Shown here piece by piece: positions 44,120-53,127 of a stretch of 64,000 bases of DNA. Position numbers and translations under genes: made by a program. The notes under the pieces were generated by a model. That model saw nothing but the letters and a program-made list of their open reading frames with translations, was not told where the DNA came from and made no database searches. Origin of the DNA: Hyphomicrobiales bacterium (GTDB lineage: Bacteria; Pseudomonadota; Alphaproteobacteria; Rhizobiales; Rhizobiaceae); NCBI GenBank assembly GCA_900469615.1, contig UBYA01000025.1, forward strand, positions 105,107-169,106, in the 5' to 3' direction. The first letter of the stretch is position 1. Every line of letters begins with the position of its first letter.

Positions 44120-45445
44120 TCAGGCGACGCCGCACCAGTCGAGGATGGCGGCCGCGAGAACTTTTGTGGTCGTCTTGATCGATTCCACATCCGCCCATTC
44201 GTCGGCGGCGTGCTGGTTGGCGCCAAAGGGGCCGTAGCGGATCGGGTGCACACCGGCAACCGCATAGTGGGCCCCGTCGGTCACGCCGATGGAGCCGCGC
44301 AACGCCGTCGGTTTTCCGAGGCTGGCCCGCCGGTCGGTGACGATCTTGACAAGCGGATGATCGGCAGACGTGTTCATCGGCGGGAAATGCAGATCGTAGA
44401 GATCCCACTTCACCTCGATCGGATTTTCGCGCAACCACGGATCGGTAGCGCAGAAATGCGCCACGAAGCGTTCGAAATCGGCCCGAATGTCGGCGCTCGT
44501 CTCGTGCGGCATGAATTTATGGTCGATGTCGATCACGGCCACGTCCGGCACGATACCCGGATTGGTCATGATCATCGGCAGGCCGTCGGCACCGAGGCCC
44601 GCACCGATGCGCACCGCGCCGACGCCGAAATGATTGATGCCGGGCGGCATCATCGGATGGCTTTTCACGCGCGCATTGGCGGCCTCATAGTCGCGCAGCG
44701 CCGACAGGAAGCGCGTCGCCATGTCGGCAGCACTGATCGGCGGAGCCTTGCGGTTTTCCTGATAAGGCTGGGGATACATGCCGGTGAAGCGATAGGCCGA
44801 ATGCCCCTGGCGTCCGCGGATGGTGACGCGCAGCCATTCGAGACCGCCCTGGCTGATGAAAATCTCGTCGCCGCCTGGTTCTGCGATGATTGCCGCGGGA
44901 GCGAGATGACCGGCACGCACCATGGCCTTGGCGCCGAAGCCGCCCGCTTCTTCGTCGACGACGGAATGCAGCGCGACCTTGCCCTGAAGCCGGATGCCCG
45001 CCTCGCGAATGACGCGCAACGCCTCCACGCAACAGGCCATGCCCGCCTTCATGTCCATGGTGCCGCGTCCCAGCACCTTGCCCTCGCGGATGTCGCCGCA
45101 GAACGGATCGTAACTCCATTCGCGCCGGTCGCCGACCGGCACCACATCGATATGGCCGCACAGGATCAGCCCGCGCTCCGGGCTGCCAGAGGCTTCGGTT
45201 TCAGCCAGAAGATTGGGGCGGCCAGGCAGCGCGTCGAACGTCCGGATGTCGAGACCGCAACCGGAGAGCTCGCCGGCGATCAACTCCTGAACCTGACGCT
45301 CCAGGCCCTCTTCGGGCTCGACCTGAAATTTCGGATTAACGGAGGGAATACGCACCAGGTCGCTGGTCAATCCCACTGCCCGGTCCGGCCGGGCATCCAG
45401 GCGCGACCACACATCGGCCACCGCCTCTTCAACTCTTTTATGCAT
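44120..45445 (-). CDS. M20 metallopeptidase (ArgE/DapE family)
   Basis: A 441-residue zinc amidohydrolase. The metal and catalytic motifs are LILCGHIDVVPVGD (HxD), GRGTMDMKAGMACCVEAL (Asp ligand), VVDEEAGGFGAKAM (catalytic Glu-Glu) and IIAEPGGDEIF; the lid domain starts near LRVTIRGRQGHSAYRFTG. It deacylates N-acyl amino acids or cleaves dipeptide-like bonds in the cytoplasm. It is the first gene of the operon, just downstream of a sigma-70-like promoter. Confidence 0.9.
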   Translation of the reverse strand: MHKRVEEAVADVWSRLDARPDRAVGLTSDLVRIPSVNPKFQVEPEEGLERQVQELIAGELSGCGLDIRTFDALPGRPNLLAETEASGSPERGLILCGHIDVVPVGDRREWSYDPFCGDIREGKVLGRGTMDMKAGMACCVEALRVIREAGIRLQGKVALHSVVDEEAGGFGAKAMVRAGHLAPAAIIAEPGGDEIFISQGGLEWLRVTIRGRQGHSAYRFTGMYPQPYQENRKAPPISAADMATRFLSALRDYEAANARVKSHPMMPPGINHFGVGAVRIGAGLGADGLPMIMTNPGIVPDVAVIDIDHKFMPHETSADIRADFERFVAHFCATDPWLRENPIEVKWDLYDLHFPPMNTSADHPLVKIVTDRRASLGKPTALRGSIGVTDGAHYAVAGVHPIRYGPFGANQHAADEWADVESIKTTTKVLAAAILDWCGVA

Positions 45446-45547
45446 CGTTCCCTCCTCGCGGCATTGGCCATGACCGACACATCGCCAAGCATGGTCTGGA
45501 GAGAGCGTTCTTCTGTGCCCTATCGTCTCCAGCGCGATTTGAACGGT

Positions 45548-45575
45548 AGTATGGGTGCGAAATAAAATATGTCAA
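45548..45575 (-). promoter_or_regulatory. Sigma-70-type promoter of the M20/peptide-transporter operon
   Basis: The minus strand has TTGACA (45575-45570), a 16-bp AT-rich spacer and CATACT (45553-45548), about 100 nt upstream of the M20 start. The -35 is perfect; the -10 is a moderate match. Nearby AT-rich sequence (45571-45610) could hold an operator. Confidence 0.55.
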
Positions 45576-45635
45576 TAATATTTCATTTCATCCAATATTT
45601 TTTCACAAAAGAGGATTTCATTACATTTTCTGCCG

Positions 45636-46304
45636 TCAACCTGAAAGCCCCCCGCGTTCGGCCGCGATCTGGGCAACGAGATCGGAGAAGCGCTCGCCCT
45701 GAATGGCGATATGCATGCGCAGGGCTGCGGCAGCCTCGTCTCCGTTGCCGTTCAGTATGGCTTTGACGATGCGGTCGTGCTCGGCAAAGGAATTGTCCAT
45801 CCGGTTGCGGGCGCGCAATTGCAGGCGACGATAGGGGCGCAGGCGCCGATGCAGGGCGATGCACTGTTCCTTCAGGAAGTCGTTATGGCTCGCCTCGTAA
45901 ATCGCAGCGTGAAAAGCGTCATTGTCGTAATAATAGGCATCGGCGTCCCCGGCCTGCAGCGAGCGGCCGCATTTTTCGTGTGCCGCAAGAAGGGTGCCGC
46001 AATCGGCCGAGGTATGGCGCCGCGCCGCATGCCTGCCTGCCATGGCTTCAAGCTCGGCCATCACTTCGAACATTTCGTAGACACGATGCGGCGCCGGCTC
46101 CACAACGATGGCGCCCCGCCGCGGACGGATCTCGATCAGACCGATGGCGCCAAGCTGCATCAGGGCTTCGCGAACCGGCGTACGCGAAACGCCGAACTGA
46201 TTGGCCAGCTTGGTTTCGTCCAGTCGATGACCGGTCGGAAGGCGACCGCTGAAAATGTCATTCTCTATCTGGTCGCGTAGCCTTTGGACGATATTTTCCG
46301 ACAT
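45636..46304 (-). CDS. matR: GntR/FadR-type regulator MatR (malonate)
   Basis: A 222-residue GntR regulator with an N-terminal winged HTH (RLPTGHRLDETKLANQFGVS, then RTPVREALMQLGAIGLIEIR) and a C-terminal FCD helical ligand-binding domain whose metal/His residues appear in DNDAFHAAIYEASHN and FAEHDRIVKAI. It diverges from matA-matB, the arrangement of MatR in rhizobia, where malonate relieves repression. Start ATG 46304 is preferred; the frame continues upstream into the operator region. Two MatR-type operators lie between the divergent genes. Confidence 0.88.
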   Translation of the reverse strand: MSENIVQRLRDQIENDIFSGRLPTGHRLDETKLANQFGVSRTPVREALMQLGAIGLIEIRPRRGAIVVEPAPHRVYEMFEVMAELEAMAGRHAARRHTSADCGTLLAAHEKCGRSLQAGDADAYYYDNDAFHAAIYEASHNDFLKEQCIALHRRLRPYRRLQLRARNRMDNSFAEHDRIVKAILNGNGDEAAAALRMHIAIQGERFSDLVAQIAAERGGLSG

Positions 46305-46323
46305 GAATGCTCCAGCGAAGAAT

Positions 46324-46356
46324 CTTGCATACAAGAATATTGACTTTGCATGCAAG
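46324..46356. promoter_or_regulatory. Two MatR-type operators
   Basis: TTGCATACAA at 46325-46334 and the perfect palindrome TTGCATGCAA at 46346-46355 are 21 bp apart, two helical turns. Both are close to the rhizobial MatR operator TTGTATACAA (known from the R. leguminosarum system, from memory). They lie upstream of both matR and matA. Confidence 0.8.
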
Positions 46357-46459
46357 AACGATAGCATGATTTCGACTGCGGGAGAATATGAAGCCGGACC
46401 AATCTTTTGTTGCGGCGTATCGCCTCCCGCGATTGCCTGGTCATAAGGCGGAGAAGCTC

Positions 46460-47830
46460 ATGGGTACTTTATCGTCCTTCCGCGATATGCTCGATGCCAT
46501 TGCCGAACGTGGCCGCCGGCTGGTTGCTTCGTCACAGCGGCCGGGAAAGAAATGCACGGCGACGGAAGCCCTCGCCATGCGCTGCGAGGAACTGCTTTCC
46601 AGCAAGGGCGAAGCATCCGGATTGGCGCTGGCGCAAGATATTCTCACCGGCTGGGCGGCACTGAACGAGGATGAGCAGCGCGCATTCATGCGCACGCTGC
46701 TCGAAAGGTTCGGTGCCGACGATGCGCAGCTGGACAAGGCTATCCGGGCCTATGAGGCACAGCGAAGCCCGGAAAACCTCGCCCTTTTGCACGAAGCGGC
46801 CGAGCCGAGGCGGCAGGAACTGATCCGCAGGCTGAACGCAGCCCCGAAAGGCACGGCCAGTCTGGTGCATATGCGCGAAGCGCTTTTGCGGCTACAGGCT
46901 TCCATGCCGGAACTGGCGGTGGTCGATGCGGATTTTTCGCATCTTTTCGCCTCGTGGTTCAATCGCGGCTTTCTGCAATTGCAATCCATCGACTGGACGA
47001 CACCCGCGCATATTCTGGAAAAGATCATCCATTATGAGGCGGTGCATGCTATCGGCGACTGGAGCGAGTTGCGCCGGCGCCTGGCACCGGCGGACCGGCG
47101 CTGCTTTGCTTTCTTCCACCCGCAGCTGGTGGACGAGCCGCTTATCTTCGTGGAAGTCGCGCTGACCCGTTCCATGCCCGAAAAGATCGCGACGCTGCTC
47201 GATGAAAAGCGCGAAGCTATCGCGCCGGGCGATGCCGATACGGCGGTTTTCTATTCCATCTCGAATTGCCAGCCCGGGCTGCGCGGCATTTCCTTCGGCA
47301 ATTTCCTCATCAAGCAAGTCGTGGAAGAGTTGCGGCGGGAAGAACCGGGGTTGAGGAATTTCGTCACACTTTCGCCCGTGCCGGGTTTTGCCCGCTGGCT
47401 GAACGCAGCGGATAAAACGGCGACATGGGATGCCGATCTATTGAAAAACCTGCTGGCGCAGCCCGGTTGGCACCAGGATGACGCGGCGGCCGCACAGGTC
47501 CGGCCGCTCCTGCTCGGTGCCGCGGCGCATTACTTCCTCGATGCCCGCAATGGCGGCGGGCGCCCGGTCGATCCCGTTGCGCGGTTCCATCTGGGCAACG
47601 GCGCGCGGCTCGAGCGGCTGAACTTCCTCGGCGACGTCTCGGCCAGGGCGCTGCGGGAATCCTGCGGCCTGATGGTCAATTACCTCTACAAACTCGACGA
47701 TATCGAGCGCAACCACGAAGCCTATGCCGAACGCGGCGAAGTGGTGGCCTCGCCGGAAGTCCGCAAATGGAACACGGCGCCGAACTCCAGAAAAACAACA
47801 GCAAAATCTCCGGAAAAAACGCATGCCTAA
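46460..47830 (+). CDS. matA: Malonyl-CoA decarboxylase MatA
   Basis: A 456-residue malonyl-CoA decarboxylase giving acetyl-CoA and CO2. The helical N-terminal domain (SSFRDMLDAIAERGRRLVAS) is followed by the acetyltransferase-like catalytic domain: CFAFFHPQLVDEPLIFVEVA, FYSISNCQPGLRGISFGNFL, FVTLSPVPGFARWL and VARFHLGNGARLERLNFLGD. Start ATG 46460 has GGAG 6 nt upstream and matches the usual length (~460); an ATG at 46388 would add 24 residues of unlike sequence. It overlaps matB by 8 nt. No malonate transporter (MatC or DctPQM) is next to it. Confidence 0.92.
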   Translation: MGTLSSFRDMLDAIAERGRRLVASSQRPGKKCTATEALAMRCEELLSSKGEASGLALAQDILTGWAALNEDEQRAFMRTLLERFGADDAQLDKAIRAYEAQRSPENLALLHEAAEPRRQELIRRLNAAPKGTASLVHMREALLRLQASMPELAVVDADFSHLFASWFNRGFLQLQSIDWTTPAHILEKIIHYEAVHAIGDWSELRRRLAPADRRCFAFFHPQLVDEPLIFVEVALTRSMPEKIATLLDEKREAIAPGDADTAVFYSISNCQPGLRGISFGNFLIKQVVEELRREEPGLRNFVTLSPVPGFARWLNAADKTATWDADLLKNLLAQPGWHQDDAAAAQVRPLLLGAAAHYFLDARNGGGRPVDPVARFHLGNGARLERLNFLGDVSARALRESCGLMVNYLYKLDDIERNHEAYAERGEVVASPEVRKWNTAPNSRKTTAKSPEKTHA

Positions 47831-49334
47831 TCATCTTTTCGACGCCATCCGCAATGCCCTTCCCGCGCCGGAAGCGACTTTCATCGAAACGCAGGCCGGC
47901 CACGTCTGGACCTATGGCGACATGCTGGACCTGTCGGCACGACTCGCCAATGTTCTGGTGGAACGCGGGGTTGGGCCGGGCGACCGTGTTGCCGTGCAGG
48001 TGGAAAAGAGCGCGGAAGCATTGATGCTTTACCTCGCATGCCTGCGCTGCGGAGCGATCTACCTGCCGCTCAATACCGGCTATACGGTCGCGGAACTCGA
48101 CTATTTCTTCAACGACGCCAAACCGGCGGTCGTGGTGGCGTCACCCGCCAACGCGGACAAGCTGGCAAAGACGGTCCGCGACTGCGGCGCCCTTCTCGAA
48201 ACGCTCAATGACGAGGGCGGCGGCTCGCTGATGGAGCGCGCGAAGGACGCCAGTTCCGTTTTCAGCGATGTGGAGCGCGGGGCTGACGATCTCGCCGCCA
48301 TCCTCTATACCTCGGGCACGACCGGGCGCTCGAAAGGCGCGATGCTCAGCCACGGCAATCTTCTATCCAACGCGCTGACGCTGCGGAACGTATGGCGCTT
48401 CACGGCGACCGACCGTTTGATCCACGCCTTGCCGATCTTTCATACCCACGGCTTGTTCGTTGCCGTCAACGTTACGCTGATCTCCGGCGCGTCGATGTTC
48501 CTGCTGCCGAAATTCGATCCCCACCAGATCGTCGCCCGCTTCGATGCAGCAACGGTCCTGATGGGCGTGCCGACCTTCTATGTACGCCTCGCACAGGACG
48601 AGCGCGTGAACCGCGAAAGCACGGCGCATATGCGTCTGTTCATCTCCGGTTCGGCACCGCTTTTGAGCGAAACGCACCAGACATTCCGGGAGAAGACCGG
48701 ACATGCCATTCTGGAGCGCTATGGCATGACGGAAACCAACATGAACACCTCCAATCCCTATGAGGGGGACCGCATCGCCGGAACGGTCGGCTTTCCGCTG
48801 CCCGGCGTCGACATCCGCGTGGTGGACATGGAGACCGGCGCAGCGCTCGCGCCCGGCGAGACCGGCATGCTGGAAGTGAAGGGACCCAACGTCTTTCGGG
48901 GCTACTGGAACATGCCGGAAAAAACCAAGGCAGAATTCCGCGACGACGGCTATTTCATCACCGGCGATCTCGGCCAGATCGACGAGCGTGGCTACGTGCA
49001 TATCGTTGGACGCGGCAAGGATCTGGTGATTTCGGGCGGATACAACATCTATCCCAAGGAAATAGAGACCGAGATCGACCAGGTTGAAGGCGTTGTCGAA
49101 AGCGCCGTCATCGGCGTGCCGCACAAGGATTTTGGCGAAGGCGTCACGGCGGTCGTCGTGGCACGGCCCGGTTTCGCTCCGGATGAGGCCGGGATCCTGG
49201 CTTTCCTCGGCGAGAGGCTGGCACGCTACAAGCTGCCGAAACGCATCCTGTTCGTCGATGAGTTGCCGCGCAATACGATGGGCAAAGTTCAAAAAAACAT
49301 ACTGCGCGAACGTTACGCTCATCTCTATGACTAG
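47823..49334 (+). CDS. matB: Malonyl-CoA synthetase MatB
   Basis: A 503-residue AMP-forming acyl-CoA synthetase that activates malonate with ATP and CoA. P-loop YTSGTTGRSKGAMLSHGNL, A5 motif ERYGMTETNMNTSNPY, GYFITGDLGQIDERGYVHIV and the C-terminal GGYNIYPKEIE, with the catalytic lysine in RNTMGKVQKN. It acts with MatA to turn malonate into acetyl-CoA. Its start codon lies inside the end of matA. A large hairpin follows. Confidence 0.94.
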   Translation: MPNHLFDAIRNALPAPEATFIETQAGHVWTYGDMLDLSARLANVLVERGVGPGDRVAVQVEKSAEALMLYLACLRCGAIYLPLNTGYTVAELDYFFNDAKPAVVVASPANADKLAKTVRDCGALLETLNDEGGGSLMERAKDASSVFSDVERGADDLAAILYTSGTTGRSKGAMLSHGNLLSNALTLRNVWRFTATDRLIHALPIFHTHGLFVAVNVTLISGASMFLLPKFDPHQIVARFDAATVLMGVPTFYVRLAQDERVNRESTAHMRLFISGSAPLLSETHQTFREKTGHAILERYGMTETNMNTSNPYEGDRIAGTVGFPLPGVDIRVVDMETGAALAPGETGMLEVKGPNVFRGYWNMPEKTKAEFRDDGYFITGDLGQIDERGYVHIVGRGKDLVISGGYNIYPKEIETEIDQVEGVVESAVIGVPHKDFGEGVTAVVVARPGFAPDEAGILAFLGERLARYKLPKRILFVDELPRNTMGKVQKNILRERYAHLYD

Positions 49335-49398
49335 GGCGCGAGAAGGTGCCGGAAACTCCCGCGAACCGGGTTGACCTTGCCCCGCCGCCCGGTGATCG

Positions 49399-49438
49399 CA
49401 TCACCACTCCCCACGCAACGGCGTGGGGAGTGGTGATG
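49399..49438. terminator. Perfect 18-bp hairpin between convergent matB and tetR
   Basis: Arms 49399-49416 and 49421-49438 pair over 18 bp without mismatch around the loop AACG. Neither side is followed by a U-tract. It lies between the convergent matB and TetR genes and probably serves as a shared terminator or mRNA 3'-end stabiliser. Confidence 0.65.
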
Positions 49439-49461
49439 AACCGCTCTACCTGTTCGGGACA

Positions 49462-50154
49462 TCAGGTGGACCGGTAGGAATTCAAGATGACCATGGTCTG
49501 CCTTCTCACGACGGCTTTGAGCGTTTCGATTCTCTCGGTCGTAAACTCCTTCCACCCCATCCAGTCCTCGATGTGTTGCCGGGCGAGATGAACGACGACC
49601 AATTGACCGTTGATCGTCGTGCACACGACGCTGATTTCCTCATCGCAGAGACGAGGGCCGCCGATGCGGGACACGACAGCGGCGCAGCAGTCCCGAATCC
49701 GCCTTCCCGTAGCGCTCTTCCCGCCTGATTTATTTGTCGTCCGGCTTGACGGCGCTTGATGCTGCGCGATGAACAAGGCTCGGGTTGCGGCGTCAGGCGT
49801 GGCAAACAGGAAATCCGCCAGGGCCTCGAGAATCCGGCAATATCCATCGATGAGCCTGTCGGCGTCCGCATTCGCTGCAAGCAGGTCCTCGACATCCCTG
49901 GCAACAGGCCCAATCGCCTCCCAGGCGGAAGCGTGGATGTCTTCGATGCAAGCCTGATACAGCCCTTCCTTGTTTTCGAAATAATATTGAAGCGATGGCG
50001 GCGGAACACCTGCCGCGCTTGCGATTTCCCGTGTGGAGACGCCGGCGAACCCCTTCTCGCCGAAGAGGGTAATCGCCTTCCTGATGATCTTGGTCTTCGT
50101 TTCCTCGCCGCGAGGATAGCCGCTCTCGGCGTTGCGCCTTCTCAAACTCGTCAT
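49462..50154 (-). CDS. TetR-family regulator of the adjacent efflux pump (CecR-like)
   Basis: A 230-residue TetR regulator: N-terminal HTH (TKIIRKAITLFGEKGFAGVS, then TREIASAAGVPPPSLQYYFE) and a C-terminal domain like that of the CerR/CecR group (RALFIAQHQAPSS region). Start ATG 50154 has GGAG 6 nt upstream. It diverges from the HlyD-EmrB genes, and two TTCC-N4-GGAA palindromes in the gap are its likely operators, so it probably represses the pump and itself. Confidence 0.88.
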   Translation of the reverse strand: MTSLRRRNAESGYPRGEETKTKIIRKAITLFGEKGFAGVSTREIASAAGVPPPSLQYYFENKEGLYQACIEDIHASAWEAIGPVARDVEDLLAANADADRLIDGYCRILEALADFLFATPDAATRALFIAQHQAPSSRTTNKSGGKSATGRRIRDCCAAVVSRIGGPRLCDEEISVVCTTINGQLVVVHLARQHIEDWMGWKEFTTERIETLKAVVRRQTMVILNSYRST

Positions 50155-50199
50155 CAATCACTCCATTCACGCAGGACGATAACACGGCCATCAAAAATA

Positions 50200-50252
50200 T
50201 TCCAATCGGAAAAATTCTTCCAGTTGACATATTTCTTCCAAATGGAATAATT
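50200..50252 (+). promoter_or_regulatory. Efflux-pump promoter with two TetR-type palindromes
   Basis: TTGACA (50224-50229), a 16-bp spacer and AATAAT (50246-50251) form a near-consensus promoter for the pump genes. The palindrome TTCC-AAAT-GGAA (50236-50247) sits in the spacer, and TTCC-AATC-GGAA (50200-50211) lies 36 bp upstream. Binding of the divergent TetR protein there would block RNA polymerase. Confidence 0.72.
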
Positions 50253-50279
50253 CACGCACTTCAACGAACATCGAGCGAC

Positions 50280-51404
50280 ATGACCATGGACGTGCAAGTC
50301 TCCCCCACGCCCGCCTTCACGACGGATACACAGACCCGGAAGAAGCGCGGGCCCAGGCGATATATCCTGGCGGCCATCGCAGCCCTCGCCCTCATCGGCG
50401 GCAGCTATTACGGCTACGACTGGTATACGAACGGGCGTTTCATCGAGAGTACCGACAATGCCTACCTGCGGGCCGATCAGGTCTCGATGGCGCCGGTGGT
50501 GTCCGGGCAGATCACCGAGATCTACGTCTCCGACAACCAGGCCGTCGCCATGGGTCAGCCGCTTGTGAAGATCGATCCGCGCCGCTACGAGATGGCCGTT
50601 CGCGAGGCAAAGGCGACCGTCACCGCTCGAGAGGCCGACGTGGCCAAAAGCGAAGCCGACATGGAGCATCAGGATTCCATCATCGCGCAAGCCCAGGCCG
50701 ACCTGGACAATGCGGACGAGAATGCCCGGCTTGCCCAGCAGGACTTCGACAGGACATCGCCCCTTGCGGCAAGGGGCATCGAAAGCCAGCAGAAAGTCGA
50801 GCAGGTTCAGAGCGCTCTCGAACAGGCCAAATCGGTCATCCGGCTGAAGCAGGCGGTCCTCGACGCCGCCCGCCAGGAGATAGCAGCCTTGAAAGCCCAG
50901 GTCGAACAGGCGCATGCGGAGCTGGCCGCCGCCCGGGAAAGCCTCGGCAAAGCCGAGATCGACCTTGGCGACACGGTGCTGCGCAGCTCCATTTCGGGCC
51001 GTGTCGGAGATCGCACCGTTCAGGTCGGCCAGTTCGTGCAGCCCGGAACGCAACTGCTCACGGTCGTACCGACCGACAAGATCTATCTCGTCGCCAACTA
51101 CAAGGAGACCCAGATCGGCGACATGCGCGAAGGACAACCGGCCACGATCCGCGTCGACGCCTTTCCCGACCTTGAACTGACCGGCGTCGTCGATAGCTTT
51201 GCCCCCGGAACAGGAGCGCAGTTCGCCCTCCTGCCACCGGAAAATGCCACGGGCAACTTCACCAAGATTGTCCAGCGTGTGCCCGTCCGCATCAAACTCG
51301 ATACGGCACAAAAGGACATGCCCGCGCTCGTCCCCGGCCTCTCCATCGAAGTCTCCGTCGATACAAGAGCCGCGATCTCGCCTAAGGTGGCATACGCACA
51401 ATGA
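50280..51404 (+). CDS. emrA: HlyD/EmrA-type membrane fusion protein
   Basis: A 374-residue periplasmic adaptor. One N-terminal membrane helix (YILAAIAALALIGGSYYGY), biotinyl-lipoyl halves (STDNAYLRADQVSMAPVVSG and VLRSSISGRVGDRTVQVGQF), a long coiled coil (~residues 110-215) and a beta-barrel with QPATIRVDAFPDLELTG. It links the EmrB-like pump to an outer-membrane channel encoded elsewhere. ATGA overlap with the next gene. Confidence 0.92.
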   Translation: MTMDVQVSPTPAFTTDTQTRKKRGPRRYILAAIAALALIGGSYYGYDWYTNGRFIESTDNAYLRADQVSMAPVVSGQITEIYVSDNQAVAMGQPLVKIDPRRYEMAVREAKATVTAREADVAKSEADMEHQDSIIAQAQADLDNADENARLAQQDFDRTSPLAARGIESQQKVEQVQSALEQAKSVIRLKQAVLDAARQEIAALKAQVEQAHAELAAARESLGKAEIDLGDTVLRSSISGRVGDRTVQVGQFVQPGTQLLTVVPTDKIYLVANYKETQIGDMREGQPATIRVDAFPDLELTGVVDSFAPGTGAQFALLPPENATGNFTKIVQRVPVRIKLDTAQKDMPALVPGLSIEVSVDTRAAISPKVAYAQ

Positions 51405-52975
51405 GCGGCAATGCGACACCGACGTCTTCGGAAAGCGCAAGCGTCACAGATTGGGTGGCGGTCGTCGCCGGGGCGCTCGGCGCCCTGATGGCGACGCTGG
51501 ACATCTCGATCACCAACACCGCCCTGCCCCAGATCCAGGGCGCGATCGGAGCCAGCGGCACCGAAGGAACATGGATCGGCACGGGATATCTGGTCGCAGA
51601 GGTCATCATGATCCCGCTGACTGCGTGGTTTACGCGATTGCTCGGCCTGCGGACGCTGCTTCTCGTCACCACCACGATGTTCGTTCTTTTCTCCATGTTC
51701 TGCGGCCTGTCGGACAGCCTCGTCGGAATGATCATCGGACGTGTCGGCCAGGGTTTCTTCGGCGGGGCTTTGATACCAACGGCACAGGTAATCGTCCGAA
51801 CCCAGCTGCCGCCGCGCCAGATGCCGGTCGGCATGAGCATTTTTGGCGTTATCGTGCTTATCGGGCCGATCCTCGGCCCCGTTCTTGGCGGCTACCTCGC
51901 CGAAGAAATCACATGGAGATGGTGCTTCTTCCTCAATCTCCCGGTGGGGATCGCGCTGTCGATCCTCCTGCTCGTCGGCCTGCCCCGGCAAAGCCCGAAC
52001 CTCGGGCTCCTGGCCAAGGCGGACTGGCTGGGCATTGCGGGCATGACGCTCGCATTCAGCTGCCTGACGGTCGTGTTCGAGGAAGGCCAGCGCGAGAGCT
52101 GGTTTGAATCTTCGATGATCGTCGAGCTCAGCCTCGCCTCATTGCTCGGCTTCGTCGTGCTCTTCATCACCCAGAAGACGAGCGCGGACCCGGTCATCAA
52201 GCTCTCCCTGCTTCGAAACGGCGCTTTCGCCAGCGCCACCATGATCGCCCTGGCCGTGGGCGCCGCAACCTATGGCGCGACCTTCATCCTGCCCCAGTTT
52301 CTAAGCTCGATCGCGGGCTACAATCCCCGCCAGGCGGGCGGCATCATGGCCTTGTCGGCCGTGCCGGTGTTTTTGCTCGTCCCGATTCTGCCGCGTGTGG
52401 TCGGCCGCTTCGACGCGAGGCTCATGGTGGCGCTGGGTCTGTTTTTCTTCGCAGCCAGCTGCTTCGTCGATGTGGGCTTGAGCCCGGACAGCGCCGGGGG
52501 TGATTTCACCATCTCGCAACTGCTGCGTGGCGTCGGCCAGATACTGGCCGCAATGCCGCTCAACCAGGTCTCCATGGCCGCCATCGGACGAGAGAACGCC
52601 GCCGACGGCGCGGGCATATACAGCATGGCGCGAAACCTCGGGGGATCGATGGGGCTTGCCCTGAGCGGCGTTGTCATCGATCAGCGAAGCGCGGCCCATT
52701 CGGACACGATCCGCGAGACGCTCACGGCCAATTCGCTCGCCGGACAGGCGCGACTGGCGGTGAGCGGCGTATCGCAGGGAATAGACACCGCCACGGCCAA
52801 GTTGCGCGCCATCTCGCAATTATCGAGCCTGATCGAGCGAAACGCGCTCGTGATGACCTACAGCGATTGCTTCTGGCTGATGGGCGTCATGATCCTTGCC
52901 ATGATGCCTGTGGTGCTGCTGCTTCGCCGGCCAAAGCCGGTGAGCGGAGAAACCGCGCTCGCCGCCGGACATTGA
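51401..52975 (+). CDS. emrB: EmrB/QacA-type MFS efflux transporter
   Basis: A 524-residue 14-helix DHA2 efflux pump. Motifs: LMATLDISITNTALPQIQGA (D1-like), TGYLVAEVIMIPLTAWFTRL and motif C region GPILGPVLGGYLAEEITWRW. It works with the EmrA-like protein in tripartite drug efflux. It is under the control of the divergent TetR gene; substrate unknown. Confidence 0.93.
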   Translation: MSGNATPTSSESASVTDWVAVVAGALGALMATLDISITNTALPQIQGAIGASGTEGTWIGTGYLVAEVIMIPLTAWFTRLLGLRTLLLVTTTMFVLFSMFCGLSDSLVGMIIGRVGQGFFGGALIPTAQVIVRTQLPPRQMPVGMSIFGVIVLIGPILGPVLGGYLAEEITWRWCFFLNLPVGIALSILLLVGLPRQSPNLGLLAKADWLGIAGMTLAFSCLTVVFEEGQRESWFESSMIVELSLASLLGFVVLFITQKTSADPVIKLSLLRNGAFASATMIALAVGAATYGATFILPQFLSSIAGYNPRQAGGIMALSAVPVFLLVPILPRVVGRFDARLMVALGLFFFAASCFVDVGLSPDSAGGDFTISQLLRGVGQILAAMPLNQVSMAAIGRENAADGAGIYSMARNLGGSMGLALSGVVIDQRSAAHSDTIRETLTANSLAGQARLAVSGVSQGIDTATAKLRAISQLSSLIERNALVMTYSDCFWLMGVMILAMMPVVLLLRRPKPVSGETALAAGH

Positions 52976-53127
52976 ATACGGGCACCACCGCCCGCGCATA
53001 TGCGACCTGTCGCATCCGAGGCATGGTGCCGCCCGGATCGAAAAATAAGGGGTCGAGCAAGGTTTGGGTTGACCGCTTTCAGCGGCAGGACGACACTTGA
53101 AGGCGCAGCAAGGTGGGAGGAAACAAG

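Noticed and set aside
42398..45565. Two long plus-strand frames (42398-43999 and 44111-45565)
   Set aside because: Antisense mirrors of the binding-protein and M20 genes, whose motifs are unmistakable on the minus strand.
46388..46459. Longer N terminus for malonyl-CoA decarboxylase
   Set aside because: ATG 46460 has the better ribosome-binding site and gives the expected length; the extra 24 residues do not look like the family.
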